Shown here one piece after another: positions 59,375 through 64,000 of a stretch of DNA of 64,000 nt. A program made the translations under genes and the position numbers. Origin of the DNA: Ipomoea triloba. Its lineage: Eukaryota > Streptophyta > Magnoliopsida > Solanales > Convolvulaceae. The stretch is from the NCBI RefSeq assembly GCF_003576645.1, contig NC_044923.1:12253212-12317211 (forward strand), read 5' to 3'. The stretch's first letter is position 1. Every line of letters begins with the position of its first letter. The notes under the pieces are model-generated. The model had not been told where the DNA came from, ran no database searches, and saw only the letters and a list, made by a program, of their open reading frames with translations.

Positions 59375-60108
59375 TTAAAACTCCTTTAGGAGTCCCTTAG
59401 TCGTTTCCTTGTACTGCCTCATTCTTTCTCCTTTAGTCAAATAAGATCCTTTCACCTGTCCGACTACCAGACGTGAGTCGGTCCGAATGTGAAGTTTCTC
59501 GGCTCCTAAGGCTTTAGCCACTCGTAATCTGCCGAGGACGGCCTCATACACAGCTTCATTGTTGGAATTTTTGAACTGGTATTCCAAAGCATAGTATAGT
59601 CGGAATCCTTCTAGGGTAGTTTGCATTACTCCCCCCCATGGTGCTTTTGACTTGATGCACCATCAACATGTATTTCCCACCATCCATCAGACTCGGGAAT
59701 GGTCACAGAGTCTTCCTTTGAATCTTGAGCCGTGCACTCGACTATAAAGTCAACCAGTACTTGGGCTTTGATGGCGTGGCGTGGCTGGTATTCGATTCCA
59801 TATTGGGTAAACTCTACTGCCCACTTGAATAACCGACCGGAAGAGGTCAGGTTTTTGAGCACTCCAGCCAACGGTTGATCTGTTAATACTTGGATAGGGT
59901 GAGCTTGAAAATAAACGACCAGCTTCCTGACTGTGATCATCAATGCATAGACCACTTTTTCAAGTGGCGAGTAATGAACTTCGGCAGCCTTCAAAGCCCT
60001 GCTCACATAGTATATTGGATGCTGAACTTTGTCTTCCTCTCGGACAAGTACCGAGCTAACAGCTCGGTGAGAGGTGGCCAAATAAAGAAATAATATCTTG
60101 CCCTCCAC
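59375..60108 (-). pseudogene. Tat-lineage dual RNase H region
   Basis: 60108-59626 encodes the gypsy RNase H plus connection: SHRAVSSVLVREEDKVQHPI, YPLEK-like SPLEKVVYALM, LTDQPLAGVLKN and WAVEFTQYGIEYQPRHAIKA. After a frameshift at a C run (about 59631), 59626-59375 encodes a second, archaeal-type RNase H with NNEAVYEAVLGRLRVAKALG and DSRLVVGQVKGSY. A second RNase H domain is diagnostic of the Tat/Ogre branch of Ty3-gypsy elements. Frameshift and missing integrase make it inactive as a unit. Confidence 0.85.
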
Positions 60109-61171
60109 TTATTTGGATAATAGTGGAGGGGAAAACAGATATGTCTTAAGTCTCTCGGAAGCGGTCTGACACTCCTCCGACCAGACAAATCCTTCTCTAG
60201 CTTTCAAAGCATCAAAGAAAGGTAAGGAACGGTCAGCTGATTTAGATAGGAATCGTCTCAGTGCTGCCAATCGACCTGTAAGGCGCTGCAACTCTTTCAT
60301 AGTCTTAGGTGGCTGCATATCAAGGACGACCCTAACCTTTTCAGGGTTTGGCTCAATCCCTCTCTGAGTTACCATGCAACCCAGGAACTTTCCCACTTGT
60401 ACTGCAAAAGCACACTTCTTGGCATTCAATCTCAGATTTTGTTCTTCTATAACTCGGAAGCTAGCAGCAAGGTCGTCCGCATGACTTTCTTCTTTGAGGC
60501 TTTTCACTAGCATATCATCAACATAAACAGCCATGGACTTGCCCAACAAGTCTTTGAATAACTGAGACACCATTCTGGTATAGGTCGCACTAGAATTTTT
60601 TAGGCTGAAAAGCATGACTCGGTAGCAGTATACCACGTTCGGAGTCACAAAGGTGGTTTTTTTCTTCATCAGGCACATGCATGAAATTCTGATGATAACC
60701 CCTAAAGGCATCCGTGAAACTCAATAAGGCACATCCAACTGTGTCATCAACCATTTGATCGATCCTCGGCAACGGAAACAGATCCTTAGGGCAGGCTTTG
60801 TTTAGGGCGGTGTAATCAACACACATCCTCCACGCAGGCGGCTTTGGGACCAATACCACATTGGCCAACCACATATGATACTTAACTTCTCGGATGTGTC
60901 TAGCGGCCATCAATGCGTCAATTTCCTTCTTCACAAACTCCCGACGATCCGTCGAGAGATGTCTTTTCTTCTGGACTACAGGTCGGTAAGTCGGATCTAC
61001 CGCTAACCGATGAATGATTATGGATCGGTCTACCCCTGGCATATCTTCAGGTCCCCATGTAAACATTTTCTTATATTTCCTGAACACTTGCACAACCGAC
61101 TCTTTGACAGTCTCTAGGAGGCCATTCCCGATCCTCGCACGTCTTTCAGGGTGGGCCGGATCGATCTCCAC
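60109..61171 (-). pseudogene. Tat-lineage reverse transcriptase, frameshifted
   Basis: The first frame (61171-60590) has VQKKRHLSTDRREFVKKEI, NVVLVPKPPAWRMCVDYTA, LNKACPKDLFPLPRIDQMVD and SFTDAFRGYHQ (catalytic Asp in FTDA). The second frame (60711-60109) has the catalytic YVDDMLVKS motif, NAKKCAFAVQVGKFLG and RGIEPNPEKVRVV. The shift lies near 60650 in a TTTTTT run. Together they cover the full fingers-palm-thumb order of a Ty3-gypsy reverse transcriptase. It is a single decayed copy. Confidence 0.9.
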
Positions 61172-61198
61172 CTCCTTTAACTCGATCGCTGGCTCGGG

Positions 61199-61869
61199 TT
61201 ATTCCAAAGTACGTTCTCTCATGTCCTCCTTCTTAGTGATGGTATGAATCCGCAGGTCCGACGTTCCTATCCTGCGACAGGATTGCAAGTAACAGTCATG
61301 AGCTACTTTCTTATCACTCCGCACCACCCCGACTCCCGTGGGTGCCCGGAACTTCATACACAAATGTTGCAAAGATATCAAGGCTCCCAGATCTTCTAAC
61401 CCCGGTCTTCCCAGGATTGCATTGTGAGAACATTCCAACTGAACGACCACGAACTCCATCTCCATGATTGTAACATTAGGGTAGCACCCAACTCGACCAA
61501 CAACTTTATGGAAGCCTCGACCTCAATTGAGTCGTCCGTGAACCCCGCCAAGGGAGTCATGATCGGCCTAAGAACATCTCTAGCCAGTCCCAACTTATTG
61601 AAAGTATCTAAATATAACACATTGACACTGCTACCCGTATCAACCAATACCCGTCTTATGACGGTGCCGACTATGTCCATAGCTATGACCAAGGCATCTC
61701 GGTGAGGTCTAGCCCCTAAGGGTAGATCATCATCTGTAAAAATAATGGGTTCACGGCATACCTTTTTTACGCTAGCTTTTCGCCCATAAATAGCTCTGAC
61801 GTATAGCTGTCGAGCGCAAGCTTTCCTTGATCCGGTCGAGTCGCCTCCCTCGGGACCTCCAATGATCAT
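61199..61869 (-). pseudogene. Tat-lineage aspartic protease
   Basis: The frame 61869-61396 contains PIIFTDDDLPLGARPHRDAL, then VDTGSSVNVLYLDTFNKLGL with the catalytic Asp-Thr-Gly. It goes on to the frame 61465-61199, which contains AILGRPGLEDLGALIS (the second conserved protease block) after a frameshift near 61430. It lies between gag and the reverse transcriptase, as expected. Confidence 0.85.
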
Positions 61870-63241
61870 ATGAATGACATTTTTATGCTTCCACTTATCT
61901 TCCTCTTCCCCCGAGGCAGGTTGCTTTCCTTTGTCACGGTTACCCTCCCCAAACTAGTTCGGGTTCTCGCGCTGCCATGGCAGACCTTGACGCCACTGGT
62001 TGGGAGGAGTCAACGCACTTCTTTGGATGATAGCCTCCATTTCATTCCTCAAGAAGGCGCACTCTTCAGTTGAATGAGTGGTCGATCGATGCAACCGACA
62101 ATATTTGACAGCCCTAAACTCTGGCCGGCGGCTTGGGGCGTATCAGTTGGTCATACCTCCTGTGGCGGAGGTTGAGCCTGAATTTCTTGCACCGCGACCG
62201 GCTGTTGGTGAAACGACGGGACACCCGATCTTTCAGGGTTCCGACCAGTCTCTTGGCGGCCTAGCCGACTCTTATCAAACTTTCTCGGACACGGTTCCTT
62301 TGCACGAGGCCTTTTAGGTTGAGATGACCCTCCTTCTTGGATTCTTTTCTGCTTGATTGCGTCCTCAGCGTCAGCATGCCGGTTGGCTCTTTGGATAGCC
62401 TGAGCGTACGAGGTCGGCCAATTGGTATGGAGGTTAGTATACAGCTTTCCTAACCTCAAGTTCTCTATGAACAGGATCACCATTGTGTTATCATCTAGGT
62501 CATCGACCGCTTGAACATCCTTTTGCCATCTAGCTAGGAACGACCGAAGAGGCTCGTTAGGATCCTGCTTGATTCTAGACAGATACATGAAGTTTTTCTT
62601 AGGACGCAAATTGGCGGCATAATTGGTTATGAAAAGTTTGGCCAACTGTCCAAAATTGCTCATTGAATGCTCGGGCAACTTCATGCACCACCTTTGTGCC
62701 CCACCGACTAATGTAGTTAGGAAGGCTTTGCACATCAGAGGTTCTTCGGCTCCATGTATTTGCATCCGAGCTTGGAAACTAATAAGATGCTCCTTGGGAT
62801 CACCCATCCCGTTATATGTTAAATCCTCAAGTAACTTGAACTTCACCGGGCTCCGGTAGGCCATAATTTCTTGAGAGAATGGGCAGGCCCGTAGGAAAGC
62901 TTGTGCATTGTTCGACCTCCCATTCACTTGGTCTTGCAGATCCTGAATCTGCCTAGCCAACGCGACGACCTCATTCGGCCTTCGCCCTGTCCAGTCGGGG
63001 ACTCTCCACTACTCTCATGAACTGAGTGTTCTTCGATATATCTTTGAATATCTTCAGACCTTCGCTCTCGCCTATTTCTAGGCTCATTGGGAGCGACTTC
63101 CCTTGGCGCTTCATGTGCATTCAGATTTCTATCGCCCGACACGTCTTGATTTGCCAACCTATTGAAAGTCGTTCGACGCGGGCTTCTCGACCCCACTTGA
63201 ATTGGAGACCGGAGCGAATCAGCCGACCTTTCTTGTTCCAC
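61870..63241 (-). pseudogene. Tat-lineage gag
   Basis: 63241-62924 is the N-terminal charged region (RRERRSEDIQRYIEEH). After a frameshift near 62965, 62960-62151 holds the gag core: YNGMGDPKEHLISFQARMQI, QRWCMKLPEHSMSNFGQLA and FVxRxxxDPNEPLRSFLARW-like sequence with IKQDPNEPLRSFLARW. The following 62150-61870 includes YCRLHRSTTHSTEECAFL, the zinc-knuckle-like motif of Tat gags, with two stop codons in the stretch. The first Met at 63241 follows no better upstream start. Confidence 0.85.
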
Positions 63242-64000
63242 TAGTCAAACAGGCCTTTCCTGCTGAGCCCTTGGGGGCGCACCCCTTTCACGGAAAAGTA
63301 ACTCTGGCTTGTACAGATCTACCATTCGGGTGAGCGCTTAATTCCAAGTCGCTCAGGTGCATACACCGCCTCCAAGTGGTGGGATAATGCCAAAGAATAT
63401 ATTCAAATACGAATCACACAAGGCGCTGAAAGAAACACCAACCTCATTACAAGTATCACCTATTAGCTCAGCTATGGCTTATATGAGATGTTTGTAAGTA
63501 ATTTTTAAGTATGTCTATCAATTAGGAATTGAGGAATTTAGAAAATGATTATTGCAAATATTCAAGACAAAACACCATTTTTTATACGTAATTTGAAAGG
63601 TTTTTAACGTTTTAAACATCAGCTGTAAAAGAAAACGCAACATTAATTCATTTATAGATACTACAAGGGAGTGGAGGCCTTTACAGACGGAAAAAAATAG
63701 CTACTCCTATGACCACCACCCTCCTATACGACGAGAATCTTTTCAAGACACGAGCTATCCCAACGACCATGATCATGATCAAGATCAAGTAGGAAGAGAT
63801 GCTGACAATTTCTTCATCGGGATCAGGCTCCGTGCTCATTCTTCTGTCAATGTATAGAGGTGGCATTAATTATTGCAAAAAGTCCAAGGCTTATGGCTAG
63901 AAGCCTTTGATCATTTGATGAGCTGATGTGCCTCCGCATCAGTATTTGCGATAGAAAAGGAGCAGACTAGGGTACTCAACGAACCATTTTTAGGCGAGAT
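63242..64000. other. 5' leader of the Tat element and flanking sequence
   Basis: Non-coding sequence upstream (to the right) of the Tat gag. No primer-binding site or LTR border can be fixed. A 61-codon frame at 63681-63866 (minus) is not recognisable. Confidence 0.35.

Overview
The window is nuclear DNA of a flowering plant, most likely a eudicot. It is AT-rich, its genes have GT-AG introns, and it carries a CAMTA factor, a cytokinin-receptor histidine kinase and a layered set of plant retrotransposons and MITEs. The species cannot be fixed from the sequence; an asterid is a guess only.

Three cellular genes are supported. (1) 477-3168 (+): the last seven visible exons of an amidohydrolase-family deaminase whose 5' part lies before the window. 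(2) 23853-30654 (-): a complete 13-coding-exon, 965-residue CAMTA4-type calmodulin-binding transcription activator. (3) 44635-49784 (+): a complete 10-coding-exon, 1030-residue hybrid histidine kinase of the AHK3 cytokinin-receptor type. In both complete models the splice phases join without a frame break. The genes belong to different pathways (nucleoside/purine-type metabolism, calcium signalling, cytokinin perception), and nothing suggests that they work together.

The rest is mostly mobile DNA. 1-5 kb: a TRIM in an intron and a non-autonomous Helitron. 6-9.3 kb: a MULE-type MITE splitting an unidentified ORF, hAT-like debris, compound tandem repeats and an (AT)n assembly gap. 9.3-21.2 kb: decayed Athila/Tat-type Ty3-gypsy remains carrying a 5S-bearing Cassandra-type solo LTR and another solo LTR. 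21.3-23.2 kb: a second Helitron with a nested 813-bp foldback element. 31-41 kb: a hAT-like remnant, nested gypsy LTRs including a 2.4-kb solo LTR with perfect TSD, and a Tourist-like MITE. 41.6-43.6 kb: three consecutive elements bounded by TA microsatellites. 50.6-64 kb: a reverse-strand Tat-lineage gypsy element (gag, protease, RT, two RNase H domains, integrase remnant, 3' tandem arrays) broken by a Tekay-like chromovirus LTR plus chromodomain fragment.

I found no clearly new biological system. The best leads are the cluster of TA-bounded elements, the foldback with three internal palindromic units, the 5S-bearing solo LTR, the unexplained segments opposite the Tat coding strand, and a 39-bp in-frame duplication in the AHK3-type gene.
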